A stretch of DNA of 64,000 bases from contig MU385720.1 of assembly GCA_022497155.1 (NCBI GenBank), positions 930,001-994,000 of the forward strand, written 5' to 3'. Positions within the stretch are counted from its first letter, which is position 1, and every line of letters begins with the position of its first letter. The stretch comes from Whalleya microplaca (Eukaryota; Ascomycota; Sordariomycetes; Xylariales; Xylariaceae). Made by a program: the position numbers and the translations under genes. The notes beneath the pieces are model-generated. The model saw only the letters and a program-made list of their open reading frames with translations. It was not told the DNA's origin and did not search any database. Shown one piece after another: positions 1-10,533 of the stretch.

Positions 1-178
1 AGTCTAGTATATAATACAACATATAGGATGTCAGACATCCAGTTTCGACCTGTCTATTCTTAATCTTTTTTTCTCCAGGTCGGCCGGAGCGGATCGCGCG
101 GGGAGCATCTCATTTTGACCCTATCTTATGTCAACGGAAAGTTGCAAATGGTCAAAAAGATTTTGCCGCTGAAGCTAC

Positions 179-865
179 TCACCCCTTGATTGCGTCCAGC
201 AACAGCGATAAGCGTTCCTCGCTGAGCAAAAACTCAGACATTCCATTGTACACCTGAATAGACTTTCCGGGCAACCGTAAAGCGGCGAGGGTATTCAGGA
301 TGACATCTGTGGCCTCACGCACGAGTTCATCCGTGGAAGGACGACCGGTCTCGCCGTCAATATCGATGTAGATCTGCAACGACCGCAGGTTCCTGCCGTT
401 CTCGATCACGCCCAGAAATTTGTTAAGGAGGCGTACGTAGTCGTCTAGCGCTCTGTCGGGGTGCCAGTCGATTCCAGGTTGGTCAAAGAGGAAGTTGACC
501 TTGAGGTGTCTGGCATATCCGAAGTAGCGGCAGCTCCCGGGGAAGCGGATGTCTCCTCTGCGCTGGTTGTTGGCGCAAGTGACGCTGACGACGATTTCGG
601 CGTGTTCGAAGAGGACGGGCAGAGCCTCTGTGTGGATCTGCTTGCACGTGGACAGGATAGGGGTCAGACCGCTGCGGCACCGGCGGCCGTCCCTCCCGAC
701 GTAGTTAGCGGTGTGATCGTAGATACAATCATAGATCTCGAACACGGCGAAGAGATTGTCGGGTAAGTCCTCGATAAGATCAGTGAAGAGGGTCTCGAAG
801 ATTTTGAGGCGTAGCTTTACTGGGATTCCGAGTAGGCTAGGCTCTGGCTTCTGTAGCGCTGCCAT
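179..865 (-). CDS. DUF7730/F-box-like fungal protein, 228 aa
   Basis: Single-exon reading frame from an ATG at 865 to a TGA at 179. The N-terminus has the pattern SLLGIPVKLRLKIFETL, followed about 50 residues later by LSTCKQIHTEALPVLFE. This pair (a short hydrophobic 'leucine-isoleucine-proline' box, then a 'TCxQIxxEALPxLF' box) marks a large family of Pezizomycotina proteins, often annotated as DUF7730 or F-box-like, of unknown biochemical role. The rest is consistent with an alpha/beta C-terminal region. No signal peptide or membrane segment is visible. Family placement is from motif memory; a role as a ubiquitin-ligase adaptor would be speculation. Confidence 0.75.
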   Translation of the reverse strand: MAALQKPEPSLLGIPVKLRLKIFETLFTDLIEDLPDNLFAVFEIYDCIYDHTANYVGRDGRRCRSGLTPILSTCKQIHTEALPVLFEHAEIVVSVTCANNQRRGDIRFPGSCRYFGYARHLKVNFLFDQPGIDWHPDRALDDYVRLLNKFLGVIENGRNLRSLQIYIDIDGETGRPSTDELVREATDVILNTLAALRLPGKSIQVYNGMSEFLLSEERLSLLLDAIKG

Positions 866-2119
866 TTCAGTGATCTTTGAGCATGAAGTGAACTGGAGGC
901 GTTTGGTATGGCCATGTTGAAGTACTTGAAAGCGTTTTAAGGAGGTGCCTTAGGTATCATAGGCCATCGTTCTGCCGTGCTGTCGTCACATGATTGGCTG
1001 GATGTGTAGGGATGGGGAGAGAGCTGCCTATTCTGCCTGTCTGCCTATTCCAACCTGGCAGGCTGAAGCAATTAAGTTATGCCCCACAAGAGTTGCGTTG
1101 GACTAATAAGTGGTTTCTATTGTAGACCCACGTGATGGAATTGCGTGCCGTATATCTGTTTAAATATTCGGAGTCATAGAGGCCTTCCCACCAGGACTCG
1201 ATTCCTCTGGTAGGATGAGTTGGTGCTGTGGCTCTAGTAGCCCTGTCGAGTGTTAGACATGGGCGTGTTGGGACCTTGCGGCTAAGGTAAATTGAATTGA
1301 GGACAATGTGCTGAATGTGGACGAAGAAGATGCTTACATGGCTCAACACCTTGTTGATAGAAAAGCGTGATTGTAGTGACCGTTGTAACCCATCTCTAGT
1401 CATTTCTGTGAAGGCGGCAAAAAGAAATAATAAAAACAAATTGATCTCGATCATTAGGTTCTTTCGAGAACATATAAAGTAACACGGAAATTGTCCCCAG
1501 ACTTAGAGGGGGCTGAAATAAAATCTATTCTGGTGCTTTAGTCTAATGCCAAGGAACCTGTAGCATTAGAATTTAGTACCATTGATCTCTGTAGACAGAC
1601 CTCTAACACGGGCAATGCAGAAGCAAACTTTGACTCAGTTTATCGAGATGTCTTCAGAGCTCGACTTGGTGGTGCGGGTCGAAATTATCAGGACTCATGA
1701 TCGCAATATCTTGGGATGAAAGGGCAAGGAGATCAGGGGCGTTTTTCAACACTGCGTATTTTCAGCCTACCTTACCCATCGCCGTGCTCTGCACAAGATT
1801 TCAATACCTCAAAGGAACACACTAGTCTATGTGCGCGATTGTTATCCATATTGTTGCATTGAGACAGCGTCAGGTCTGCATCCTTTGCTGTAAGATTGGG
1901 TTTTCTCTAGAAGTAGCACATTTTAAGAGACACAGACACCGCACTGGAGATACATGCGGAACAGTGTTTTGACATAACCTTTGCCATCCATATAAACGCC
2001 ATGCCTCCCGATGTAGCGGATTATAACAGTCAATTGCACCTTGTTGTCAAGCTCGTTCGCGGGTATCAATGTCGGTAGGCATTGCCTAGTCATTCATGAC
2101 TTTTTCCTGCGCCGTATTC
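866..2119. other. intergenic, no supported gene
   Basis: About 1.25 kb between the DUF7730-like gene and the 3' end of the SmG gene. A 125-codon open frame at 1077-1454 (minus) shows no recognisable family and an unconvincing composition. Around 1186-1217 there is an imperfect inverted repeat with arms like CCCACCAG and CTGGTAGG. I see nothing else supportable. Confidence 0.6.
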
Positions 2120-2560
2120 TCAGTGATCGCGGTCGCGGTCGCGGTCGCGGTCACGGTCTCCGCCAATCCTCTCGAGCGCTTCCAACATGACCACGGAGTT
2201 TCCTCGAATGACCTAGAGTGGAATTCGTCAGCCTGTTCTCATATGCAAGATGCTGGAATCCATCGAACGTACCACCATCCCTAAGCGGACCTTCTCGCCG
2301 CCATCCTTCTCCTCCACAGCGTCGTCGAGAACAATATTCAGGAAGACCTAAGCACACAATTAGCCCTGGTGATTATAGGTGGTAGGACAACAGGGGCCAC
2401 TCACGTCGTAACCGCGGAGAATGCCTATGACCTTACGGCTTCCATTCAACTGGATGAATAGTCTCTTGTCGAGGTACTGTTGGAGGTTTGGTAAGCTGGG
2501 TGGAATTACAAATTGTGCTGATGAACTCACCTTCTTCAGCTCTGGCTGTGCGGGCGCCAT
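2120..2560 (-). CDS. SMX2: Sm-like snRNP protein G (SmG)
   Basis: Core spliceosomal Sm ring subunit. Four exons: 2531-2560, 2405-2476, 2273-2347 and 2120-2212, joined by introns of 54, 57 and 60 bases with GTGAGT or GTACGT donors. The joined protein is 89 residues. The Sm1 motif reads YLDKRLFIQLNGSRKVIGIL, followed by RGYD and then VFLNIVLDDAVEE. The Sm2 motif is GMVVIRGNSVVMLEALERI. These match SmG closely and all phases agree. The tail is unusual: after ERI come two glycines and an Asp-Arg dipeptide run ending in His, encoded by a hexanucleotide repeat. SmG proteins normally end near ERI. The gene is divergent to the Ntr2 gene and shares its promoter region. Confidence 0.95.
2125..2154. repeat. 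GGTCGC hexanucleotide repeat in the SmG coding end
   Basis: About five copies of GGTCGC (read on the plus strand), slightly degenerate at both ends. On the coding strand they give the Asp-Arg dipeptides at the SmG C-terminus. The copy number is of the kind that changes by slippage. Confidence 0.85.
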
Positions 2561-2873
2561 CTTGACGAGATTCGTAGAGGGTTATGGTACTTGAGACGTC
2601 GTTTCGCAGGGGGAGCTGGAGGATAGTGGGAGATGGACATTCGAAAAGATCCAAGCTGCACGTAGGACAACGCGGTAGGACGATAAGATACGCGATAAGA
2701 TACGCGATAAGATAGACTAGCTAGCTTCTTATCGATAAGGATTTACTGCATCAAATGACGGTGGCAGTCGCTGGATTTTAGCTGGGCTTCTATAACTTCT
2801 ACAACTTCTACATTTATTCCCCAATTCGCTATCTGAAGATCAGTCAACTTAGTTGACATTGGATTCAGCCACG
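2561..2873. promoter_or_regulatory. Shared divergent promoter of SmG and Ntr2 genes with GATA repeats
   Basis: 313 bases separate the two start codons. Inside lies a 12-base unit, CGATAAGATACG, at 2681-2692 and 2693-2704, with a partial third copy to 2714. A perfect 12-base palindrome, CTTATCGATAAG, follows at 2728-2739. All contain GATAAG, the core recognised by fungal GATA-type zinc-finger factors. No clear TATA box is seen. Regulation by a GATA factor is inference from the motif. Confidence 0.6.
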
Positions 2874-4559
2874 ATGAGTTCATTTGGAGCAAAGCGGAGA
2901 GCACGCAAGATTACCGTGCAAGACGACGATGAGGACACAGTGCCAACCGCATCTTTGAATCCACCACCAGAACCCCAGGAACCTGCATTACAACCGACAT
3001 TCAAGACAAACCGGAAGCCATTCAAGCATTCCTCCCTGCGAAAAAGCTTCAACCCCAACGACGACGAACAATCCGTTCAGAATGCCGCCCCCACACCCAC
3101 CAAACCCGATGCCGAAGACGACGAGGATGAGGGCGGTGCACCCCTGCGGATCCGCCTGCCGTTGGGAAGATCCGGGTCGACGAAGAGCAAGAAAGCCACA
3201 CGTGCCTCGACCTCGCGCCTCTCGTTCGGCCCCAGCGACGCCAACGCAGACGGTAACGGCGATGACGACGCCATGGTCCTCGGCGACGAGGTCTTCACGC
3301 CCAGGAAACCTACTACTGCTAGTAGTCTCGCGCACGCGGCGGCCGAGAACAGCACCTACAAGAAGGGTAGCAAATTCGCGCGCAACCCGGCGGCCGCCCT
3401 CATCAACAACCGCCTGCCGCTGCGGTCCGCCGACGCCGACGACGGGCGGCCCCGCTACAGCAAGGAGTACCTGTCGGAGCTGCAGTCGTCGACGCCGAAT
3501 ACGCCGCGCGACCTCTCCAAGCTGCATCTCGCCTCCGATGACGACGAGATGGCCCTGGACCCCTCCGAGCTCGAGGGCGCCATGATCGTCGACACCGCGC
3601 CCGCGTCCGCGCCCACGCACACGGCTGTGCTCACCGAAGCCGAGATCCAGGAGAAGAAAGCGCGGCGCGCGCGCCTGGCGCAACAGCACGGGTCCCGGGA
3701 TACAGAGGACTTCATCTCGCTTTCCGACGACGAGCGCGGGGCAGGGGACTCCTACCTATCCGTGCTCTCGCGACAATCCCAGTCACAATACCAACTCCAC
3801 ACCAAATCGAAATCGAAATCCGAGGGCACGCGCCTCGTCCGCGAAGACGAGGACCTAGGCGAGGGCTTCGACGAGTTCGTCGAGGACAGCGGGCTCTCGC
3901 TCGGCCGCAAAGCCGAGCGCGAGGCCCGCCGCCGCCAGCGGGCGGAGATGGCATCGCTGATCACGACCGCCGAGGGCGGGTCCGGTCCCTCCGGCGATGA
4001 TGCCTCGGACGACTCCGAGGCCGAGAGGCGGGCCGCGTACGAGAGGGCGCAGACGCGCGCGGGAATGGATGGGCTGGCGGCGGAGCGCGCGCAGCAGCAG
4101 CGTCGTCTCCGCCACCTTCATGAGTCAGCGGCGCCGCCGAGGATCACGCCGCTGCCGGACCTCAGTGTGCTCGTCGCCGCGTTCAAGGCGCGCATGCGGG
4201 ACAAGGAGGAGGAGATGGTGCGCCTGCGGGCGCGGATCGCCGAGTTAAAGGAGGAGAGGGAGGGGGTCCTGAGGAGAGAGCCAGAGGTCCAGCGGTTGCT
4301 TGATGAGGCGGGGGAGAGGTATCGGGCTTTGATGATGCCTTCTACTGGTGGTGGGGAGCAGCTTCATGGGGCAAATGATGGAGAAGATGGAGAGGGGGGT
4401 TATGGGGGAGAGGGAAGCATGAGTGCGGCGGAGCGCAATATCGCGGCCGCGAAGTCGCTGTTGGGAAAAGTCAGGGGTAACGGCGCAGATACGCCTGGGC
4501 AGAGGGGCTTGGAGAGCTTGGGGACTACGCCGGTGAAGCAGTCGCAGATGGAGATATGA
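2874..4559 (+). CDS. NTR2: Nineteen-complex-related protein 2 (Ntr2-like splicing factor)
   Basis: Single-exon gene of 561 residues. The start is the ATG at 2874 in the context GCCACGATGAG; the frame stays open 7 codons further upstream but without an ATG. The N-terminus FGAKRRARKITVQDDDED, the middle segment KKARRARLAQQHGSRDTEDF followed by ISLSDDE, and a C-terminal coiled coil (around LSVLVAAFKARMRDKEEEMV) fit the NTR2 family. In yeast, Ntr2 works with Ntr1 and Prp43 to take apart the post-catalytic spliceosome. The protein is strongly acidic and low-complexity between these blocks, as usual for the family. The neighbour across the shared promoter is SmG, another spliceosome component. Confidence 0.85.
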   Translation: MSSFGAKRRARKITVQDDDEDTVPTASLNPPPEPQEPALQPTFKTNRKPFKHSSLRKSFNPNDDEQSVQNAAPTPTKPDAEDDEDEGGAPLRIRLPLGRSGSTKSKKATRASTSRLSFGPSDANADGNGDDDAMVLGDEVFTPRKPTTASSLAHAAAENSTYKKGSKFARNPAAALINNRLPLRSADADDGRPRYSKEYLSELQSSTPNTPRDLSKLHLASDDDEMALDPSELEGAMIVDTAPASAPTHTAVLTEAEIQEKKARRARLAQQHGSRDTEDFISLSDDERGAGDSYLSVLSRQSQSQYQLHTKSKSKSEGTRLVREDEDLGEGFDEFVEDSGLSLGRKAEREARRRQRAEMASLITTAEGGSGPSGDDASDDSEAERRAAYERAQTRAGMDGLAAERAQQQRRLRHLHESAAPPRITPLPDLSVLVAAFKARMRDKEEEMVRLRARIAELKEEREGVLRREPEVQRLLDEAGERYRALMMPSTGGGEQLHGANDGEDGEGGYGGEGSMSAAERNIAAAKSLLGKVRGNGADTPGQRGLESLGTTPVKQSQMEI

Positions 4560-5050
4560 TGTGATATGATAGATACCCAAATACCCAATTCGTCAAATAA
4601 TAGAAAGAAAGACCACGAGCAGAACAGATCCTTTTGGAACATTGGAAATCCCATGTTTTTATGCTTGTGATGGTGATATATTTATTCTACACACAATTTG
4701 AACCCTCGCGACTGCTCCAAGGTTTTTTGTCGATGGTTTGTTATCCGAGGAGGAAAATAAATGCTAACCAGCGCCTGTGTTCTCCCTTCCCGGTATCAAT
4801 ACACGTACGTACACGTATGCTATACATCCGCATTACCAAGCTCAATCTGAGGACCCCATCTGTCTGTCTGTTCGTTCTATAGTTGTAGGCCGCACGCAAT
4901 TGCAACTAACCCCTGTGCTGTGGGTTTTTTTTTTTTTTTTCTTGGTATGTAGTCTTACTGCTGCCACGGTCTTTGCTTTCTTCCACCGACATACATCACA
5001 CAAGCAGTCTCTAGACGAGAACTTCGTCTCATCCACCCCATCCCAACAAT
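4560..5050. other. convergent 3' regions with a T16 run
   Basis: About 490 bases between two converging genes. A run of 16 T residues lies at 4925-4940. No gene is seen; the stretch should hold the 3' untranslated ends of both neighbours. Confidence 0.6.
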
Positions 5051-6281
5051 TTACTTCGCCCTCGAAACACCGGCCCCAATAACGCCCGGCAGCTTCTCCT
5101 CCCCAACCCCGAACAGCAGGCCGACGGCGAAAGTCACCGTACCCACGAGGGCCAGCGTCACGAACGCGAACAGCCAGAACGGCGTGCTGACGTCGCGCTT
5201 GTGGCACATGGCGCCGCCCCAGTGGTACAGGCTGGCGGGCTTGCCGTCGCCGCGGTCCTCGCTCGTCGACATGCAGCGGCACGCGAAGCACGCGTTGCCC
5301 CCGTTCTCGGCCCCGGGAGACGCCCACTTGTCCACGCACTCGCCGTGGCCCGAGCAGCTGTTCGTCTCGTTCGCGCACGCGTGCGCGGTGCTGAAGCACG
5401 CGGGGATCTTGAGGTCCGCGGCTTTGGAGAAGGAGGCGGAGGCGGCGGAGTTGGGTTTGCTGGAGGACTTGAATGTGGAGGGGGTGGAGGCGGCGGCGGA
5501 GTGGAGGCCTAGGTCCTCGGTTATCACTTGTTCTTCCTCCTCGTCGCGACGGCGGAGTTCCTCGGCGGAGGAGCTTGTTGGTGAGAGAAGTAGGATCGTT
5601 GTTTCCATTGTGCCGTCGAGGGCTTGCGCGTTGATTGAGGGTAGGCTTTGCTTAAGCTGCGTGATGACCTTGCTGTCCTGCAGAGGGTGAGTATTTATCG
5701 TCACCATTGGTTTCTTGGGGATATATATATATATATATGTATGTATATATATGTAGAGTGCATACCTTAGTAGCGTCGTATTGAAGATACTGCGTCTTGC
5801 TCTTCCAACACTTGTCGTTCTTGGGATCGATCGACGACCCGAATACGCAGCGCGGCTTCCCCCCTACGGACAATTGGTTGAGGTTAGGAGCTGTAAAAGC
5901 GAGAGGGACTTGTGGTAGGGCGGCCTTCAGCTCCTTGTATTTGTCGGCGGTGACGCCAGAGAAAGCGATGACGAGTTGTTTCGGCTCGTTCGCGTCCGTC
6001 TCATCGAAGAGCGGCCGCGACGGCGTTCCGAATTGATTGACATAGGAGATGGCTTCATCTTCGCTGATGGATTCTGCGAGCCTTCCTAATGCTGACGGGT
6101 GTTCCGGAGAGCTTAGTCGTTGAAGAAGGATGGATTCGGCGAGGTCGTTTGGTATGGAGGGAGGATTCGAGGTGGTGGACTTGGACTTTCTTATGATATA
6201 TGCCTCTGCATCTTGCAGGCCATCTGAACTTGCAGTGGCAATGCCGGCTAGAGCCGGTAGTAAGAAGCTCTGCAGCTTCAT
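5051..6281 (-). CDS. Vps3844-domain ER/vacuolar sorting membrane protein
   Basis: Two exons, 5766-6281 and 5051-5677, give 380 residues. The 88-base intron (GTATGC to CTGCAG) carries an AT dinucleotide repeat. The N-terminus MKLQSFLLPALAGIATAS is a signal peptide. A lumenal region follows, then an EGF-like cysteine cluster (CSGHGECVDKW and CFACRCMST), a transmembrane segment near WLFAFVTLALVGTVTFAVGL, and a short tail. This order is typical of the fungal DUF3844/Vps3844 family, which is linked to vacuolar protein sorting and the ER membrane. The frame is continuous across the intron with phase 0. Function is by family only. Confidence 0.85.
5721..5754. repeat. AT/TATG microsatellite in the Vps3844 intron
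   Basis: An AT dinucleotide run of about 18 bases grading into TATG and TA units, entirely inside the intron on the minus-strand gene. Confidence 0.9.
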
Positions 6282-6957
6282 GTTGTTGAGATTGAATTCC
6301 TCACGTCGTCCCTCTGTCGTATGTCGATGCTACGGGATGGATTGCATGAAGGCTGCTAAGCTGGCTGGATGAAGCTCGGAGGTATGTAAGAGAGGTAGGC
6401 AGGGGTACATAGGTACACGTATCGCGCCTGGATAATCCGCACGTGATGGACTGTAGATAAGAGACATCGCGATAAGAACTACTCCACTGTGTGCGACCAG
6501 TAGTGTCACTGATTGAGCAGGAGCGATCGTGTAATGTATCGCAGCGCAAAATGAGGTCATGACACAGTGTCAGACGGTATAGCGGTCAACTGTCCACTGT
6601 ATGTATGTATGTACCGTCCATATGTACAGTTATCGGCCCGGCTGGATGCATCAGGGTCTCGACTCTTTTACTTTTAACATTATCCTCTTAGGCCCTGGCG
6701 GCTGCAATTTTGCCTCGTCGGAACCAACTTTAACTCTATTCACCTCCAGCACCCTTCAGCACCCTCCCGCACCCTTCGACATACATCCCTTGTGCGAGCG
6801 ACGCGCCAAACCTATCGCAACACCCCTCCATACCGGCATACTGGCATATTGGCGCTGCGTGTAACGGCCAACCGACCTCGACGGTGGGGGAGTCTTGCCA
6901 CTTCTCCCTCTTCTCGGCCTCCGCCTCTAGGAGTGCCTGGACCGCTCGCTACCCATT
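6282..6957. promoter_or_regulatory. divergent promoter region
   Basis: 676 bases between the start codons of the Vps3844 gene (minus) and the mitochondrial protein gene (plus). It includes a TATG tetranucleotide run near 6599-6612 and a pyrimidine-rich stretch with repeated CACCCTTC-like units around 6745-6780. No specific factor site can be assigned. Confidence 0.45.
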
Positions 6958-8411
6958 ATGTTGCGACTCTTTAGAACCCCTAGGGGCATATTCAAGCTTG
7001 GGGCCCGGGTTCATGGGACTCATGGGACTCATGGGCCCGAACCTCAAGTTATCCGTGTACAGAGGGTTAAGATTAGGCGGAAATGGTTTAAGCCGATGTA
7101 AGAAAGATCATCCCGCTACTTCGTACATTATTTCGATCCTTACTTACTTACTCACCCAATGTTCGTAGGAACTTTATTATAGCCGCCGGTGTCTATTATG
7201 GCTGCTACCAAATTTATAAGATCTCTGTTTTTGGCACTCTCGGGAGGTGGATGGACCAACAAGTGACGCAAATGAGCAAAAAGGAACGAGAAGAGTTAGA
7301 AGAGGAAATAGAAGAGCCTCTGTTCATCCCTTTCCCATTTACTACCCGCATGGTCGAACCTCTCCCTTACCGAAGTACCGATCCGGAATGGCAAGCATTT
7401 GTCAAGGTCAGCAAGAATCGCAAGCTGGTGAGGACTATTCAGGGTAGGTGGTTTGGAGATTCATATTGCGCGGCATCATACTGAACGAACATCAGATCAG
7501 CTTGCCGAAGTCGCCCGACGAGCCGTGGAGTCGCATCCTATGCTTGCGCACAAGTGTGGGAAGGATGCCAAGGTTGGGAAGCACTGGCTTGACATACAAT
7601 ATCCGTACAAGCCACCACCAACATTTGCTCGCAAAGGGTTTGACCCCCTAAATCTGTCACAAGAACTCTATATATCTAATATTCCTCCAGATTATCCATT
7701 GATGACGACGGTATTTCTGTAGAAGAACAACCTGTCGATTCTTTACTGGTATTTCGGGTACAACGGGCTCTATGGCCATCCGCACTCACCCTATCCTTAT
7801 GGAGCTTCTCCGGCGCATTGATGAAGCAGAACGCGCTCACTGTTGCCAAATTTCTCGGATTCGAATCGGAACCGCCTCCAAATCCCAATTTACAACAGGC
7901 TATGGAGAAAATCCACCAACAGCTAAAAAAGCCACCAGTCAAGTCTGATTCACAAGTACCGAGCTCGTTATCATCCTCGAAGACCCAAGCAGCCGACGGT
8001 TCATCCACGGACTCAACCTCGGGGGTAGATAAGCGGGCGGCCTCAGCCCCCGGCTCCTCCTCGGCCTCCGGTGCCGCGGTCGGCAGTTCCATCCCGCCCT
8101 TCCCCAACGCCGAGTCGAACAAGCCGCGGAGCGCCAAGGACATCTACGCCATCAAGCTGACGCAGGAGCACACGAGCGGGCCCTGGCAGACCTTCAAGCA
8201 GAAGCTGGCGCAGACGTGGCGGCCCGCCAGCGGCTTCCCGCCGCGCGGCTCCTTCAACGTCAGCGGCCTCGTCGAGGTCGTCACGCCCCGCGCCGTCGTC
8301 ACCGTCGACGTCAACGCCTGGTGGGACCCCAAGACGGAGAAGTTCGACGCCAGGACCCTGAGTCTTCGTCTCAAGGCCCTGCGCATGAAGACGCAGACCG
8401 CGCTCCGATGA
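6958..8411 (+). CDS. Conserved fungal protein, predicted mitochondrial membrane
   Basis: Four exons (6958-7097, 7169-7443, 7496-7637, 7691-8411) join to 425 residues with all phases consistent. The first exon begins MLRLFRTPRGIFKLGARVHG, basic and Ser/Arg-rich like a mitochondrial presequence. A hydrophobic helix around FIIAAGVYYGCYQIY follows, then a conserved-looking block FIPFPFTTRMVEPLPYRSTD. A second hydrophobic stretch, LWPSALTLSLWSFSGAL, comes next. The end is a basic alpha/beta region with VSGLVEVVTPRAVVTVDVNA. The third intron has an uncommon GTTTGA donor, so that border is the least certain. I do not recognise a named family. Confidence 0.75.
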
Positions 8412-10533
8412 GGCGGTTCGTTATAGGCTGGGAGATTTTTTATATGTCGACTGACCGACCGATCGAACGAAGGGGTTCACGTTACGATAAGCAATTCATT
8501 CATACGGCGTTAGGGGGTTGGTGGGGGGAAGCATGATCGGTGCTAGAATTTTTTTTTTCTACTAGTATTATAGGGAGGGAGGGATTGGCGAGAGAGAGGC
8601 ACATTAACACATCATGAGGCGGCGTTCATTGGCGACTGCTGCTGGTCCACTTTGATTTGTTTTGTTTCCAAATATCGTAATGTTGTTCAGCGAGCGAGTT
8701 TGGCAAATATTCGGTTTGTAGATAGAGATACCATAGAGGGAGGACGGACGGGACGGGAAAACGTCCCCGCTGGATAAGTACTTTGTCGGGTCCGAGAATC
8801 GAACATTGAAGCGCTTGCTTGTTTGAATGGGTTTGAGCTGAATGATGATGTGGTGTTGTGAGTCCTTTTTTATGTTAATCGCCAAGTTTGTATCGCGCGG
8901 GGGAGATTGTAATGAGATGGCCCTCAAGATTCCCCCTTTCATCAGATTCTCATGGTACGCAGAGTTACCTTCAAGAGCGGTAGTATGTAGATATTTACAA
9001 ATTCCACCCAACCGATAGACATAGCGTTTACGATGGGAGAAAATGGACATGTCTTCAACTGGTGTCTCAAGTCATGGATTCATCATGTACTACGGAGACA
9101 TCTAACTTAAGTTCTCGAATGCTTCATTGAAGCCTGCTAGTTCTATAATGATGGTCGATGGCATCCGAAAGACCGACGGCGACAATTTGCCTATGTCAAG
9201 TCTCAGCCGCCGAGAGCACTTGGAGGGGGGGAAAGAAGCTATAATCCCTTGAGTAAAAGGGAAATTATTTTCGACCCAAATATAGAAATTCCGACAATAA
9301 TAATAATTATAATAAAAAAAATTTTTTTTTTTTTTTGGATGATACTACCTCCTGAAAATTGTCCTAACAAGTGGGATCGATCCAAGACCCTCAAGGTGCA
9401 CAGTCAAAGCAGGACTCGGAAGCCCCGCTGCTACACCAGGAGAGTTGCAAGTACAGATTTTATTAGGCCTTATAAATTTTACTCTCTGGCATCGGCCCTG
9501 TATCGGCCCTGGTGGTTTACAGCGTTTGTGTGGATCTACACGGATCTGTCTCCGTGTCCTGCGGGTCCACTGTAAACGGAAGACGGGGATTAACAGCACG
9601 AAAGGAGGCCGGGGCGAGTAGAACCCGAGAAGGACAGGTCCGGTGCACCGCTATGATGAACAGCAGACGCGGGTATACCGCCTGTTCTATACTAATTACA
9701 AAATACTATATTCTCATACTACTTATACCCCCTCAAATATTATAATCTGAAATCTTTGCACTAGGCTCACTCATCCACAAGTTCGTCTTGACTCTTGTGA
9801 GGCGGGAAACACATCATCTCTCACCAACATATAACTTTAATTCGACTTTTCTCATCACTAGTATTCTCAATTGTCCTTCACTCCCTGTTTCTATAATGAG
9901 AACCATGTCTTCCAGGTTCCAGAAGGACTTGCCTGGATCCGTAATATCGTAGGTTATGCTACCTATTAGCGATAGACTCATCATGACGAAGTTGAAATGA
10001 ATATAAATTGCTAAGTCATGTTAGCTACGAATGAAGCCAGAAGTTGAAACACGCAGGAATGGGGCCGTCGAAAGTCTCCGTCTAATAGAATCCCTGTTGA
10101 GCAGCCAAACCTTAGTGATTTCCACAAATCGGATAGTCTGAGACGCTGTGGGCTCACATCCCCATCGCGCACTTGACCGAATACAGAGGCTTTGGACGAT
10201 TTTGATTTGACCAATTCTGCTGCAATTTCAATTTAGAGCCTGAGGCTCTAAGAACAGCGACTTCTCACCACTATACGTAAAACAGGAGGCGTTCTTGGAC
10301 TTGTCTACTCAACTCACGTAGATAGAAACTAGCCACGACTATGGAACGATACCCGATGCCCTGGGTCTTGATTGTTCATATTTCAATGAGCTGAGTTCCT
10401 CCCGGTATGTCATCGTAGGTCTAATACCCCTTTATCGCTATTCTCTCTTTCGTATAGTCTCTCGTTTTTGCTTCGTTTACATTCATTTGTCCGTGATTCC
10501 GCCGGTCGTGATATCCCGGTTGTTGAAGTCACA
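8412..10533. other. intergenic with a probable retroposon remnant
   Basis: About 2.1 kb without a supported gene. The open frame at 8604-9050 (minus) looks like chance reading through the 3' region. A possible SINE-like remnant lies at 9314-9460. A direct duplication of ATCGGCCCTG sits at about 9489-9509. From 9750 to 10440 the DNA is AT-rich with nothing recognisable. The last 90 bases should include the promoter of the secreted-protein gene. Confidence 0.5.
9322..9460 (-). mobile_element. Possible tRNA-derived SINE-like remnant
   Basis: Read on the minus strand there is an A-box-like stretch (TGTAGCAGCGGGG), then about 45 bases later a B-box-like stretch (TTGGATCGATCCC), then a tail of 15 A residues (9322-9336). 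That order matches a tRNA-derived short retroposon. Each box differs from consensus by one or two positions. No target-site duplication was identified, and no second copy is seen in this window. Confidence 0.25.

Noticed and set aside
1077..1454. 125-codon frame on the minus strand
   Set aside because: No family features, irregular composition, and it overlaps an imperfect inverted repeat.
2096..2357. Frames on both strands over the SmG 3' exons
   Set aside because: They read through SmG introns or the opposite strand; the spliced SmG explains the region.
2988..4580. Several long antisense and alternate frames
   Set aside because: Shadows of the GC-rich Ntr2 coding sequence.
8604..9050. 148-codon minus frame
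   Set aside because: Lies in the likely 3' region of the mitochondrial protein gene and shows no family signal.
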